From: Litchfieldia alkalitelluris
Lineage (GTDB): Bacteria > Bacillota > Bacilli > Bacillales > Salisediminibacteriaceae
Direction of reading: 5' to 3'
Assembly: GCF_002153425.1 (NCBI RefSeq)
Contig: NZ_KZ119600.1
Coordinates: 2,000,684-2,064,683 of the forward strand
Length of the DNA: 64,000 bases
The notes under the pieces are model-generated. The model was not told the DNA's origin. It saw only the letters and a program-made list of their open reading frames with translations, and searched no databases. Every line of letters starts with the position of its first letter. Within the stretch, counting starts at the first letter, position 1. Shown in pieces: positions 34,833-43,652 of the stretch. The position numbers were made by a program, and so were the translations under genes.

Positions 34833-35360
34833 ATGAAACAAAAACGTTTAATTATACGTTCAATCATCTTAGTGGTAATGTTTGCAGCAATTGGCTATAC
34901 ACTGATATCCCATTTTACAGAAGATCGCGGGCGTGTCGATAGAGATGATATTGCACCTAACTTTGCAGTAGTAGATACAGAAGGGAATTTATTAGAACTA
35001 GCAGATTTAGAGGGTAAAGGTGTCTATGTCAACTTTTGGGCTACGTGGTGTTCTGTATGTAGAGATAAAATGGAGCACTTAAAAAACAATTATGATGATT
35101 ATCGTGACAAAGGTGTCGTTATTGTTGCTATTAACTCTGGTGAGGGCAGCACTGTTATCCAAAGACATATGGAACGTTTTCAATACAACTATCCGCTCTA
35201 TATAGATAGAGGGAATTTAGTAGGGAACGCTTATGGTGTAATGGAAATTCCAGTCGCATTCCTTATCGACGAAAATGGTGTTGTCCTAGATAGGGAGATA
35301 GGGCCAAAATCAGAGGAAAAAGTGATACAGTCACTTGAAAGATTAATTCCAGGTAATTAA
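34833..35360 (+). CDS. resA: ResA, thiol-disulfide oxidoreductase for cytochrome c maturation
   Basis: Membrane-anchored TlpA-family protein (signal anchor residues 7-28) that reduces the CXXCH cysteines of apocytochrome c for heme attachment by ResBC. The position before resB and the 175-aa length identify it. The active site reads FWATWCSVC, not the CEPC of B. subtilis ResA, and the cis-proline loop reads MEIPVAFLID. The proline between the cysteines is thus missing, which is unusual for a TlpA protein. Confidence 0.9.
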   Translation: MKQKRLIIRSIILVVMFAAIGYTLISHFTEDRGRVDRDDIAPNFAVVDTEGNLLELADLEGKGVYVNFWATWCSVCRDKMEHLKNNYDDYRDKGVVIVAINSGEGSTVIQRHMERFQYNYPLYIDRGNLVGNAYGVMEIPVAFLIDENGVVLDREIGPKSEEKVIQSLERLIPGN

Positions 35361-35372
35361 TGGGGGATATAA

Positions 35373-37076
35373 ATGGAAAAAGTGAAATGTGATTGTGGCC
35401 ATGTGAACCCTTATGGTACTTATTTATGTGAATCATGTGGTAAGCCTCAAATGGAAGACAATCAGACTTTAGTTGATATGAGGTATGAAGGGGTTGCACG
35501 GCGGTCGCAAACTTATAGAAAAACGTTTATCGATAAAATATGGAACTTCTTTAGCTCCGTCAAGGTTGGTATATGGATTATTGTGCTCTTATTGATTGCA
35601 TCAGCCATTGGAACAATTTTCCCACAAGAAATGTACTTGCCTCCTGGGGAAAGGGCTGCAATCTATTATGAGCAAGAGTATGGAATATTAGGTAAACTTT
35701 ATTTTCAATTAGGACTCCACAATATGTATTCTTCTTGGTGGTATTTACTCTTGATTGCATCTTTAGGAGTATCGTTAGTAATTTGTAGTCTAGATCGAGT
35801 TGTTCCACTTCACCGCGCCCTTAAAACACAAAGGGTAAAAAGGCATACTTCCTTTTTAAATAGACAGAGATTATTCAGTAAATCAGATGATGTAATCGAA
35901 ACTGCCGAAGAGGATATTCAAAAAGCAGAAAAGGCACTTAGAGAAAAGAAATACAAAATATACAAGGAAGATGGAAATCTCCTAGCTGAAAAATATAGAT
36001 TTTCACGTTGGGGCCCTTATGTGAACCATGTTGGGCTAATCATTTTTCTAGTTGGTTGTATGCTTCGATTCTTCCCTGCAATGTACATAGATGAAAATAT
36101 CTGGATTCGCGAAGGGGAAGAGGTTGTTATTAGAGGAACTGATGGAGAGTACTTTCTGAGAAACGACCAATTCATCGTAGAATATTACGATGAAGAGGAT
36201 GAAAGATTTAGAGACTCATTCGAACGTACTGGGGGTCAGCCTGTTGTAGAAACATACCAGACTTCAGCTACATTATTAAAGAAAGTCGATACTGGTACTG
36301 TTGGGGTTGGAACCGAATTGGAAGAAGTGAAGCAGTATGATATTAGGGTGAATGATCCGTTAACTTTTGAAGGGTTTTCACTATACCAAGTAGATTACAA
36401 GCTTAATGAATTAGCTGAGTTTACTTTTACAATAGAGTCAAACTTGGATGATTATAATGGTGACTTGTCAAATATCAGTTTTGAAGTGGATTTATATAAT
36501 CCTGAAATGGTTTATGAGCTAGACGGTGGGTATCGAGTAGAAATATTCCAATATTTCCCGAACTTTTATATTAATAATAGAGGAGAACCAGACACACGTA
36601 ACAGGATACCAGATAACCCAAGATTTATTTTTGAGGTATTTTCCCCTGAAGTGGACCACGAAGAAGAACGTGGAGAGCTAAGCTTAGTTGGTGTTCAAAT
36701 TAATGAACCCCTAGTAGATGAAGGGGAAGTAAATGATTATAGTATACGAATGATAGATGTGGACATGAACCATGTTACGGCACTAACAGTGAGAAGAGAC
36801 AGAACCCTTCCAATACTTTTTGTTGGCGGAACAATCTTTATGATTGGATTAATTCAAGGATCTTACTGGCACCACCGTCGTATATGGTTGCAAAACCGAA
36901 AAGGTGTTATTTGGGTTGCAGGACATGCAAACAAAAACTGGCATGGTTTAAAGAAAGACATTGAGTTTATCATTGAAGGAACATCTATTCCGATGCCGGA
37001 AGATCAGACAGACGAATCGAATATGATAGAGGAGATAGAAGGGGTGAAGGGAAACGATGATGCAACAACTAAGTAG
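35373..37076 (+). CDS. resB: cytochrome c biogenesis protein ResB (Ccs1)
   Basis: Membrane partner of ResC in system II heme delivery and ligation. N-terminal zinc-ribbon-like [18 protein letters not shown] (residues 5-22), then helices at [37 protein letters not shown] and [15 protein letters not shown], and a large extracytoplasmic beta-rich part. A final helix ([16 protein letters not shown]) is followed by a soluble tail. 567 aa. The stop lies inside resC. Confidence 0.92.
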   Translation: MEKVKCDCGHVNPYGTYLCESCGKPQMEDNQTLVDMRYEGVARRSQTYRKTFIDKIWNFFSSVKVGIWIIVLLLIASAIGTIFPQEMYLPPGERAAIYYEQEYGILGKLYFQLGLHNMYSSWWYLLLIASLGVSLVICSLDRVVPLHRALKTQRVKRHTSFLNRQRLFSKSDDVIETAEEDIQKAEKALREKKYKIYKEDGNLLAEKYRFSRWGPYVNHVGLIIFLVGCMLRFFPAMYIDENIWIREGEEVVIRGTDGEYFLRNDQFIVEYYDEEDERFRDSFERTGGQPVVETYQTSATLLKKVDTGTVGVGTELEEVKQYDIRVNDPLTFEGFSLYQVDYKLNELAEFTFTIESNLDDYNGDLSNISFEVDLYNPEMVYELDGGYRVEIFQYFPNFYINNRGEPDTRNRIPDNPRFIFEVFSPEVDHEEERGELSLVGVQINEPLVDEGEVNDYSIRMIDVDMNHVTALTVRRDRTLPILFVGGTIFMIGLIQGSYWHHRRIWLQNRKGVIWVAGHANKNWHGLKKDIEFIIEGTSIPMPEDQTDESNMIEEIEGVKGNDDATTK

Positions 37077-38244
37077 TAACTTTTTGTTAGTGGCATTCTT
37101 TCTTTATTTGGCATCAACAATCCTTTTTGCTGTATCGATTACAGGGAGAAGATTTAAAAATAAGGAAGGAGAAGAGAAAAATAAATCAGGATTATTAGGT
37201 TATATTGCTTCTATTTTGGCAGTAATTGCATCTTTGCTATATTTTATATTCCGCTGGATTGCAGCTGGTCATGCGCCCGTAAGTAATATGTTTGAATACA
37301 CGACCTTCCTTGGTATATGTATGGCTGTTGCCTTTGTCATCATATATCCTATTTATAAAAACAATTATTTAGGTATTTTTACAATGCCAATTGTTATGTT
37401 AATTATTGCGTATGCATCTATGTTTCCAGGTGAGCTTCAACCGTTAATTCCTGCGTTACAGTCTAACTGGTTAACAATACATGTTATAACTGTTGCGCTG
37501 GGTCAAGGGATTTTAGCAATTGGGTTTGCTGGAGGTCTACTTTACTTAATCCGAGTGGTTGACTTTACAAAGACATCGAAAAAAGTAAAAGGAGTAGAAT
37601 TTATACTCTTCTGTATTTTCTGTACCGTGGCTTATATTATGTTAGGGATGGGCTTTGGTGCAGCGGATTATGAAGCTCAATTTAATTATGTGAATGAAAA
37701 TGGCGTAGAAGCTGTAATGGGTTATCCAATGCCACCACTTATAGGGCCAAATGAAGGGGAAAGGATTTCTGAAGGATTTGAGCCATTTCTTTCAACGCCT
37801 GCTATTATTAGAAGTAATGATTTAAACACAGTAATTTGGTCTATCCTTGGCGGGTTAGTTCTATACTGGGGACTTAGATTAATAATAAGGAAACCAATTG
37901 GAGGTTTGATTCAACCTCTACTAAAATCAGTGAATCCACAATCAGTTGATGAATTGAGTTATCGTGCCATTGCCATAGGTTTTCCTGTTTTCACACTTGG
38001 TGGCTTAATTTTTGCTATGATATGGGCACAAATTGCCTGGACGAGATTTTGGGGATGGGACCCTAAAGAAGTATGGGCACTAATTACCTTTCTATTTTAC
38101 GCAGCATATCTGCACCTGCGTCTGTCTAGGGGATGGCATGGAGAGAAAAGTGCGTGGCTTTGTGTAATTGGCTTTGCCTTAATTATGTTCAATCTTATCT
38201 TCGTTAACCTTGTTATTGCCGGTTTACACTCATACGCTTTCTAA
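37057..38244 (+). CDS. resC: cytochrome c biogenesis protein ResC (CcsA)
   Basis: Polytopic protein with the heme-handling signature [15 protein letters not shown] near the C-terminus and several conserved histidines ([33 protein letters not shown]). 395 aa. It overlaps resB by 20 bases, coupling the two subunits. A strong hairpin (38294-38340) separates resABC from resDE. Confidence 0.92.
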   Translation: MMQQLSSNFLLVAFFLYLASTILFAVSITGRRFKNKEGEEKNKSGLLGYIASILAVIASLLYFIFRWIAAGHAPVSNMFEYTTFLGICMAVAFVIIYPIYKNNYLGIFTMPIVMLIIAYASMFPGELQPLIPALQSNWLTIHVITVALGQGILAIGFAGGLLYLIRVVDFTKTSKKVKGVEFILFCIFCTVAYIMLGMGFGAADYEAQFNYVNENGVEAVMGYPMPPLIGPNEGERISEGFEPFLSTPAIIRSNDLNTVIWSILGGLVLYWGLRLIIRKPIGGLIQPLLKSVNPQSVDELSYRAIAIGFPVFTLGGLIFAMIWAQIAWTRFWGWDPKEVWALITFLFYAAYLHLRLSRGWHGEKSAWLCVIGFALIMFNLIFVNLVIAGLHSYAF

Positions 38245-38293
38245 TGCATATTCACTGAATGAACAACGTATATATTTTATTTTGTTTTATAGA

Positions 38294-38340
38294 GAAGAGA
38301 GGCTTAAACTAAGGATCTATTCCTCGTTTAAGCTTCTTCT
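38294..38340 (+). terminator. hairpin between resC and resD
   Basis: GAAGAGAGGCTTAAAC and GTTTAAGCTTCTTC pair around a 17-base loop. Only a weak U-rich stretch follows, so it may attenuate and not fully stop transcription into resDE. Confidence 0.55.
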
Positions 38341-38501
38341 ATATATAAATGCAAAAGTAGGTTAAAACTATGATTATATATAATTTTTGTTTATGTATAT
38401 ACAATAACTACTTTTGTCATGGTACAATGTAATGTGAATATTTAGTCGAAAAATTAGAAGTGATCACAAATAATATAAGTTTAATTTGAGGGGGAATTGT
38501 G

Positions 38502-39218
38502 ATGACACAAGAAGCCAAAATTTTAGTTGTTGATGATGAAGAACGTATTCGACGTCTGTTAAAAATGTATTTAGAAAGAGAAAATTATGAAGTTGATGAT
38601 GCAGAAAACGGTGAAAAGGCATTAAAATTAGCACTAGACAAGGATTATGACCTTATCGTCTTGGATTTAATGATGCCTGGTATCGATGGTATTGAGGTAT
38701 GTGAAGAAATACGTAAACATAAAGCTACTCCTATTATAATGCTAACTGCCAAAGGGGAAGAAGCTAACCGTGTACAAGGCTTTGAAGCTGGTACGGATGA
38801 CTATATTGTAAAACCTTTTAGCCCTAGAGAAGTAGTGTTAAGGGTTAAGGCATTATTGCGTCGTTCTTCTACAACGAAGTTTTTGCAAACAGAAACTACG
38901 ACAAAAGATGTATTAGTTTTTCCACACTTAACAATAGATAATGATGCTCACCGAGTAACTGCTGATGGAAAACATATTAGTTTAACGCCTAAAGAGTATG
39001 AATTGCTCCACTACTTAGCAATGTCACCAGATAAAGTGTTTGCTAGGGAACAATTACTCAAGGATGTATGGAATTATGAGTTTTTTGGTGATTTAAGAAC
39101 TGTAGATACTCATATCAAACGCCTTAGGGAAAAGTTGAACAAAGTATCGCCTGAAGCAGCAAATATGATTTCGACTGTATGGGGAGTCGGATATAAGTTT
39201 GAGGCTGTGAAAGAGTAA
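38502..39218 (+). CDS. resD: response regulator ResD
   Basis: OmpR-type regulator of aerobic and anaerobic respiration. Receiver domain with DDEER, phosphoacceptor Asp in LDLMMPG, TAKGEE and KPFSPREV. The C-terminal winged helix (LTPKEYELLHYLA; DLRTVDTHIKRLREKL) binds DNA. ATG 38502 follows GAGGGGG. It overlaps resE by one base (TAATG). Confidence 0.94.
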   Translation: MTQEAKILVVDDEERIRRLLKMYLERENYEVDDAENGEKALKLALDKDYDLIVLDLMMPGIDGIEVCEEIRKHKATPIIMLTAKGEEANRVQGFEAGTDDYIVKPFSPREVVLRVKALLRRSSTTKFLQTETTTKDVLVFPHLTIDNDAHRVTADGKHISLTPKEYELLHYLAMSPDKVFAREQLLKDVWNYEFFGDLRTVDTHIKRLREKLNKVSPEAANMISTVWGVGYKFEAVKE

Positions 39219-41002
39219 TGATGCTTTGGCGTAGCGTTGTAGGAAAGTTATGGTTAACGATCCTACTTCTTGTTTCTGTTGTATTAACGATACTAACGGT
39301 AATGTTGTTACAATATTTTGAGCGATTTCATACAGAACAGGCAGAGAATCAGTTAATTAACCATGCGAGTTTAATTGCATCACTGTTAGAGGAAGAAAAT
39401 ACACAAGATGCAGCATTATCCATGAGTAAAGATATAGCAGAAAAGTTTGCAATTAATGCGGTTGTTATAGTGAATGGAGAGGAATACATCTTTACTACAA
39501 CAGAAGAGATGTATCATGAACAGCCTGCATTAGTATTTAATGAAGACCAGGAGCTTTCTTCTGTTTTTCTAGAAGATGATTTCGTTATTACACAAGGAAC
39601 ATATACTTTTCCAATGGGTGAAGAGCAGGTTACGGAAGACTTAATGGTTGTTGGCATGCCTGTTAGTATTAATCCTGGAGATTCAGGTAGTATATTTTTA
39701 TATCAATCACTTGAAATACTTGAAAGTGCTTCTAGCCAAACAAAGCATATCATTTATTTATCTGCTGGTATCGCTATTGTGCTAACAACTGTATTTGCTT
39801 TTTTCTTAACAACTAGAATAACAGCTCCACTTAGAAAAATAAGGAAAGCCTCTTTGGAAGTTGCAAAAGGAAATTTCGATATGAAGGTTCCTATCTTGAC
39901 CAATGATGAAATTGGACTTCTAGCAATTGCCTTTAATAGAATGGCAAAAGCCTTAAATACGAACTTAAACGCATTAAATCAGGAGAAAGAGCAATTATCC
40001 CGAATATTAAGCTCAATGGCAGATGGAGTAATAACACTAGATCGCGAAGGTTCTGTTATGGTTACGAATCCGCCAGCAACTGAATTCATCAGTGCTTGGT
40101 TATATGAACAGGGATATGAAGTAGAAAAAGCTGGTAACTTACCAAAAGAACTAGAAGATCTCTTTGAGAAAGTTGTACAAGAAGAGAAGGAACAAATGGG
40201 AGAAGTGGATGTCCAAGGAAGAAGTTGGGTTATATTAATGACCCCATTGTATGGCCAACAAGATGTCCGAGGTGCAGTTGCTGTTTTACGTGACATGACG
40301 GAGGAACGCCTCCATGATAAACTTCGTAAAGATTTCATTGCTAATGTTTCCCATGAGTTACGTACACCTATCTCTATGTTGCAAGGATACAGTGAAGCAA
40401 TTATTGATGGTATAGCTGAATCAGAAGAGGAAAAGGTTGAGCTTGTTCAAATTATATATGATGAATCATTACGAATGGGGCGTCTCGTTAACGAATTTTT
40501 AGATTTAGCAAGAATGGAAGCAGGGCACATCCAGTTGAATAAAGAAAGCATTAACTTAACTGACTTCTGTCGTCGTGTCGTTAGGAAATTTCAAGGAGTT
40601 TCTAAGGAACATGGAATTGAGTTAATAGACGAAATATCTCTACTAGAAAAGCCTATACATGCAGATGGAGATCGTATTGAACAAGTACTTACAAATTTAA
40701 TTGATAATGCTATACGTCACACGTCTGAAGATGGTAGTGTAACCTTGAGGGTTGAACCATATGAAAATGGGGTAAAACTTGAGGTGGAAGACACAGGTAC
40801 TGGTATACCAGAGGAAGATCTTCCTTTTGTATTTGAACGTTTCTATAAAGCGGACAAGGCTAGAACACGTGGCCGTTCAGGTACAGGCTTAGGCCTTGCA
40901 ATAGTTAAGAACATTGTCGAATCGCATAATGGGAGAATATCAGCACATTCCAAAGTAGATGAAGGAACGACATTTTCTGTCTATTTACCCTATGAATCAT
41001 AA
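39218..41002 (+). CDS. resE: sensor histidine kinase ResE
   Basis: Two membrane helices (about 10-32 and 179-200) flank an extracytoplasmic sensor region. Then come a HAMP segment (TRITAPLRKIRKAS), a PAS domain (MADGVITLDREGSVMVTNPPATEF), HisKA (NVSHELRTPISMLQGYSEAI) and HATPase (LIDNAIRHT; DTGTGIPEED; GRSGTGLGLAIVKN). 594 aa. Cognate kinase of ResD. Confidence 0.94.
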   Translation: MMLWRSVVGKLWLTILLLVSVVLTILTVMLLQYFERFHTEQAENQLINHASLIASLLEEENTQDAALSMSKDIAEKFAINAVVIVNGEEYIFTTTEEMYHEQPALVFNEDQELSSVFLEDDFVITQGTYTFPMGEEQVTEDLMVVGMPVSINPGDSGSIFLYQSLEILESASSQTKHIIYLSAGIAIVLTTVFAFFLTTRITAPLRKIRKASLEVAKGNFDMKVPILTNDEIGLLAIAFNRMAKALNTNLNALNQEKEQLSRILSSMADGVITLDREGSVMVTNPPATEFISAWLYEQGYEVEKAGNLPKELEDLFEKVVQEEKEQMGEVDVQGRSWVILMTPLYGQQDVRGAVAVLRDMTEERLHDKLRKDFIANVSHELRTPISMLQGYSEAIIDGIAESEEEKVELVQIIYDESLRMGRLVNEFLDLARMEAGHIQLNKESINLTDFCRRVVRKFQGVSKEHGIELIDEISLLEKPIHADGDRIEQVLTNLIDNAIRHTSEDGSVTLRVEPYENGVKLEVEDTGTGIPEEDLPFVFERFYKADKARTRGRSGTGLGLAIVKNIVESHNGRISAHSKVDEGTTFSVYLPYES

Positions 41003-41139
41003 TGGATCTTGACTGAATTGAGAGAATGATCTTGTTCCACAAGAAACAACGGTAATTGCCATAAAGATTGTCTATTAAAAATAGGTTATCAGTTCTTTTG
41101 TAAAGTTACCGTGAAAATCCAAACCTTGTGTTCGTGTTC

Positions 41140-41250
41140 ACTAAAGTCCAATAGCTCTCACACTATGTAGCTGTGAGTTATCTCGAGGATGTACTTCGTA
41201 GCATAGGCTCGTAGAGGAAGAGACAGTTTACCTCATGGACTTACGTTCAC
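41140..41250. repeat. degenerate copy of the 366-bp repeat unit
   Basis: The stretch GTGAGTTATCTCGAGGATGT ... GTAGAGGAAGAGACAG is a decayed version of the segment from 41912 to 41969 (TTCGAGTTGTCTCGACGGAT ... GTAGAGGAAGAGACAG). It lies in the resE-moaB gap. The surrounding 41003-41340 sequence shows no gene. Confidence 0.45.
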
Positions 41251-41343
41251 ACCAACTTATTAATATAAATTTTCATGCTTCATTTGTGCAGTAATATATA
41301 TTGCTTGGAAGTCTGCTTTAAATACGTTTTCTTCCAGTCGCAA

Positions 41344-41400
41344 AAAGATTATTTAATTTAGTAGCTAATGATTAGTTATTAAATTGAATAGTCTTTTTAT
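41344..41400 (+). terminator. A/T-rich hairpin, possible resDE terminator
   Basis: AAAAGATTATTTAATTTA is roughly complementary to TTAAATTGAATAGTCTTTTT, with a U-run at its end. It is the first termination-like structure after resE, though about 340 bases away. Confidence 0.4.
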
Positions 41401-41401
41401 T

Positions 41402-41608
41402 AGGCTCTTTTCTAAAAGATTGTTGTTTAATACATAATTATTTAGCTTGGCTACGCTACTGGTGGACGCTTTCCGCGGGCAATGCCTCAGCCTCCTCGGG
41501 AAAAACCACCCTGCGGGGTCTTCGACTATTGCTTTTCCCGCTGGAGTCGCCACCTTTCGCTTCTCCAAGCTTTTTTATAAAAAGCAACAAAGTTTACGAA
41601 AAGAGCCT
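41402..41608. repeat. MITE-like element: structured GC-rich repeat copy 2 with terminal inverted repeats
   Basis: The GC-rich core (41464-41551) is the same as at 29431-29517. Around it, GGTGG (41461-41465) pairs with CCACC (41550-41554) and AGCTTGG (41444-41450) with CCAAGCT (41565-41571). The outermost ends AGGCTCTTTTCTAAAAGATT (from 41402) and GTTTACGAAAAGAGCCT (to 41608) are imperfect terminal inverted repeats. Non-coding; nothing else explains the segment. Confidence 0.6.
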
Positions 41609-41659
41609 TTTATTATGAAGTATAAAAAGCCATCGACCAAATGTTATCGGTTTACTTCA

Positions 41660-41753
41660 GAGGTGCAAACAAGCCGTTCACAAGAAAAAACACATGCGAT
41701 TTCTTAGCAAAAATCACATGTGAATTTGTTTGTGATTTGACGTTTTGCACCTC
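41660..41753. repeat. 94-base imperfect palindrome, GAGGTGCAAA ends
   Basis: GAGGTGCAAA at 41660-41669 pairs with TTTTGCACCTC at 41743-41753. The inner arms remain partly complementary (CACATGCGATTT with AAAATCACATGTG). It could form a long hairpin on either strand. No gene overlaps it. Confidence 0.55.
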
Positions 41754-41807
41754 ACAAGTAAGCCTGTTTTCCAAATGTAATGTTACTTTATTCAGTACTT
41801 TTTGGCA

Positions 41808-42564
41808 GATGACCAAGGCGCTTGCGCTTTTCAGTGTAGTGATTAGAATATAAGTAGTTTCTTCGAAACAATGTCTAGCTCCAGCGACGAGCGTTTACTT
41901 CACGAGTATGCTTCGAGTTGTCTCGACGGATATGCTACGTAGCATTTGCTAGTAGAGGAAGAGACAGCTGGTTTTCGGCCCAAGAAACTTCCTTCACCTC
42001 GTCTACGATAAGTCAACATCAACTCACTCCGTTCGTTGTGTTTCCTTTATCTCACGATAGCTTCTTCGAATTAGCTCCTCCAACGAGCGTTTACCTCACG
42101 AATATGCTTCGAGTTGCCTCGACGGATACACTCCAGAGCGATGCTAGTAGAGGAAGAGGCAGTTTTTGTGGCCGATGACCAAGGCGCTTGCGCTTTTCTT
42201 TGTAGTGTTTAGAATATAAGTAGTTGCGTCGAAACAGTGTCTAGCGCCGGCGCCGAGCGTTTACTTCACGAGTATGCTTCGAGTTGTCTCGACGGATATG
42301 CTACGTAGCATTTGCTAGTAGAGGAAGAGACAGCTGGTTTTCGGCCCAAGAAACTTCCTTCACCTCGTCTACGATAAGTCAACATCAACTCACTCCGTTC
42401 GTTGTGTTTCCTTTATCTCACGATAGCTTCTTCGAATTAGCTCCTCCAACGAGCGTTTACCTCACGAATATGCTTCGAGTTGCCTCGACGGATACACTCC
42501 AGAGCGATGCTAGTAGAGGAAGAGGCAGTTTTTGTGGCCGATGACCAAGGCGCTTGCGCTTTTC
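41808..42564. repeat. tandem duplication of a 366-bp unit (2.07 copies)
   Basis: GATGACCAAGGCGCTTGCGC occurs at 41808, 42174 and 42540, exactly 366 bases apart. From about 41889 to 42174 the first copy appears identical to 42255-42540; differences cluster in the first 60-80 bases of the unit. Each unit itself holds two diverged subrepeats of about 80 bases (GAGCGTTTACTTCACGAGTA... and GAGCGTTTACCTCACGAATA...). The last partial copy ends at the moaB stop codon. Confidence 0.9.
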
Positions 42565-43077
42565 TTACTTATCCTTATATATTTCGCGCATTACATGTGC
42601 TAGTTCAGGGACAATTAACTCATTCATAGCTAGCTTTACAGCACCAGATGAGCCAGGAGTGGAAAAAATCGCTGTTGTTCCACGCACCCCTGCAACAGCT
42701 CTACTAAGCATTGCTGCAGATCCAATGTCCTTTGTAAAACTCAAATATCTAAAGATCTCCCCAAACCCAGGTATCTCTTTATCCAACATTTGAGAAACTG
42801 CTTCATATGTGGTGTCTCTAAAGGTGATTCCAGTACCTCCATTAATAAGTAGCGCTTCTATTCTTTTATTAGCGTCCGCTTCTCTAATGATATGTTGGAT
42901 AGCACTGAAATCGTCCTTAACAATGCGGTGATCAATCACAGTGTAACCTGCTTCTAACAGTAATGATTTCATCAATTGACCACTTTTATCTGTTTCCAAA
43001 TTACGAGTATCCGAAACTGTTAATACCATACAGTTAACAGTTGTAGGTGCCTCCTGTTTATGTTCTTGTACGCTCAT
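42565..43077 (-). CDS. moaB: molybdenum cofactor biosynthesis protein MoaB
   Basis: MogA/MoaB-type fold protein (170 aa) that adenylylates molybdopterin or acts as a paralogue in that step. The signature LLINGGTGITFRDTTYEAV and the C-terminal AIFSTPGSSGAVKLAMNELIVPEL are clear. It is divergent from the B12 uptake operon. No other moa gene is in the window. Its stop codon abuts the tandem repeat, so its 3' end lies in repeat sequence. Confidence 0.92.
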   Translation of the reverse strand: MSVQEHKQEAPTTVNCMVLTVSDTRNLETDKSGQLMKSLLLEAGYTVIDHRIVKDDFSAIQHIIREADANKRIEALLINGGTGITFRDTTYEAVSQMLDKEIPGFGEIFRYLSFTKDIGSAAMLSRAVAGVRGTTAIFSTPGSSGAVKLAMNELIVPELAHVMREIYKDK

Positions 43078-43266
43078 GTATATATCTCCTTTCTCAGTAC
43101 ATCCCCTATAGCAATGATGTTGATCACTTCTATTGTGTTTACTTTCCTGTTGTTTTTTGTTAAATCATGTATAATATATCTATAGTCATTTCTATTTCTA
43201 TCTTAACAAATGGTATAAATTCAGTACACAGCTACTGTGCATGAATTAAATATATCTGCTTATTTA

Positions 43267-43427
43267 AGGTCATACTATTTTCTGTATGTTAAAAGGGAAG
43301 CTGGTGAAACTCCAGAACGGTCCCGCCACTGTAAGCGTTTTGACAGCTTTAATATCCACTGTGATCCTTTTTCATGGGAAGGGGAAGCTAGTCGCATAAA
43401 CGTAAGTCAGGAGACCTGCCTTAAAGT
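43267..43427 (+). promoter_or_regulatory. adenosylcobalamin riboswitch
   Basis: GGGAAGCTGGTGAAACTCCA, GAACGGTCCCGCCACTGTAA, and the B12 box AAGTCAGGAGACCTGCC are all present in order with the expected spacing. It precedes btuC-btuD-pduO and is followed by a terminator at 43526-43554. Confidence 0.95.
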
Positions 43428-43525
43428 AATTATACCTTCGTGGAAAGGGTGAAGCAGCAGTGGTCTAGAGGATGGGGATTGTCAAATGGATAATCTAACT
43501 TATATCTTATTCTGCTGCCATCACT

Positions 43526-43554
43526 GTCGTTCCATACTTTGGAGCGATTTTTTT
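43526..43554 (+). terminator. riboswitch-controlled terminator before btuC
   Basis: CGTTCCA and TGGAGCG pair around TACTT, then ATTTTTTT. Upstream, GCAGCAG (43453-43459) and CTGCTGC (43512-43518) could form an alternative stem. Together they look like the expression platform of the B12 riboswitch. Confidence 0.75.
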
Positions 43555-43652
43555 AATTCAGTAATGCCCATACAGAAGTAAAGCTTTCCAGCGGAACAGT
43601 GAAAGCAAGTAGATTGTAGTTTGAAAGTAGCGTACATAAAAAGGAGCAACGA

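Noticed and set aside
41447-41707. 86-residue frame and its antisense partner across the GC-rich repeat
   Set aside because: Part of the structured repeat; the same core at 29431-29517 gives a different frame context, so coding is not conserved.
41918-42544. Two identical 86-residue open frames in the tandem repeat
   Set aside because: They lie within the duplicated non-coding unit, have no ribosome binding site and show composition of translated repeat sequence. The frame is open by chance and copied with the unit.
41808-42564. Possible CRISPR array
   Set aside because: The repeats are two long 366-bp units, not short repeats with unique spacers; no cas genes.
43237-43452. 71-residue open frame upstream of btuC
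   Set aside because: It covers the adenosylcobalamin riboswitch, which explains the sequence conservation there.
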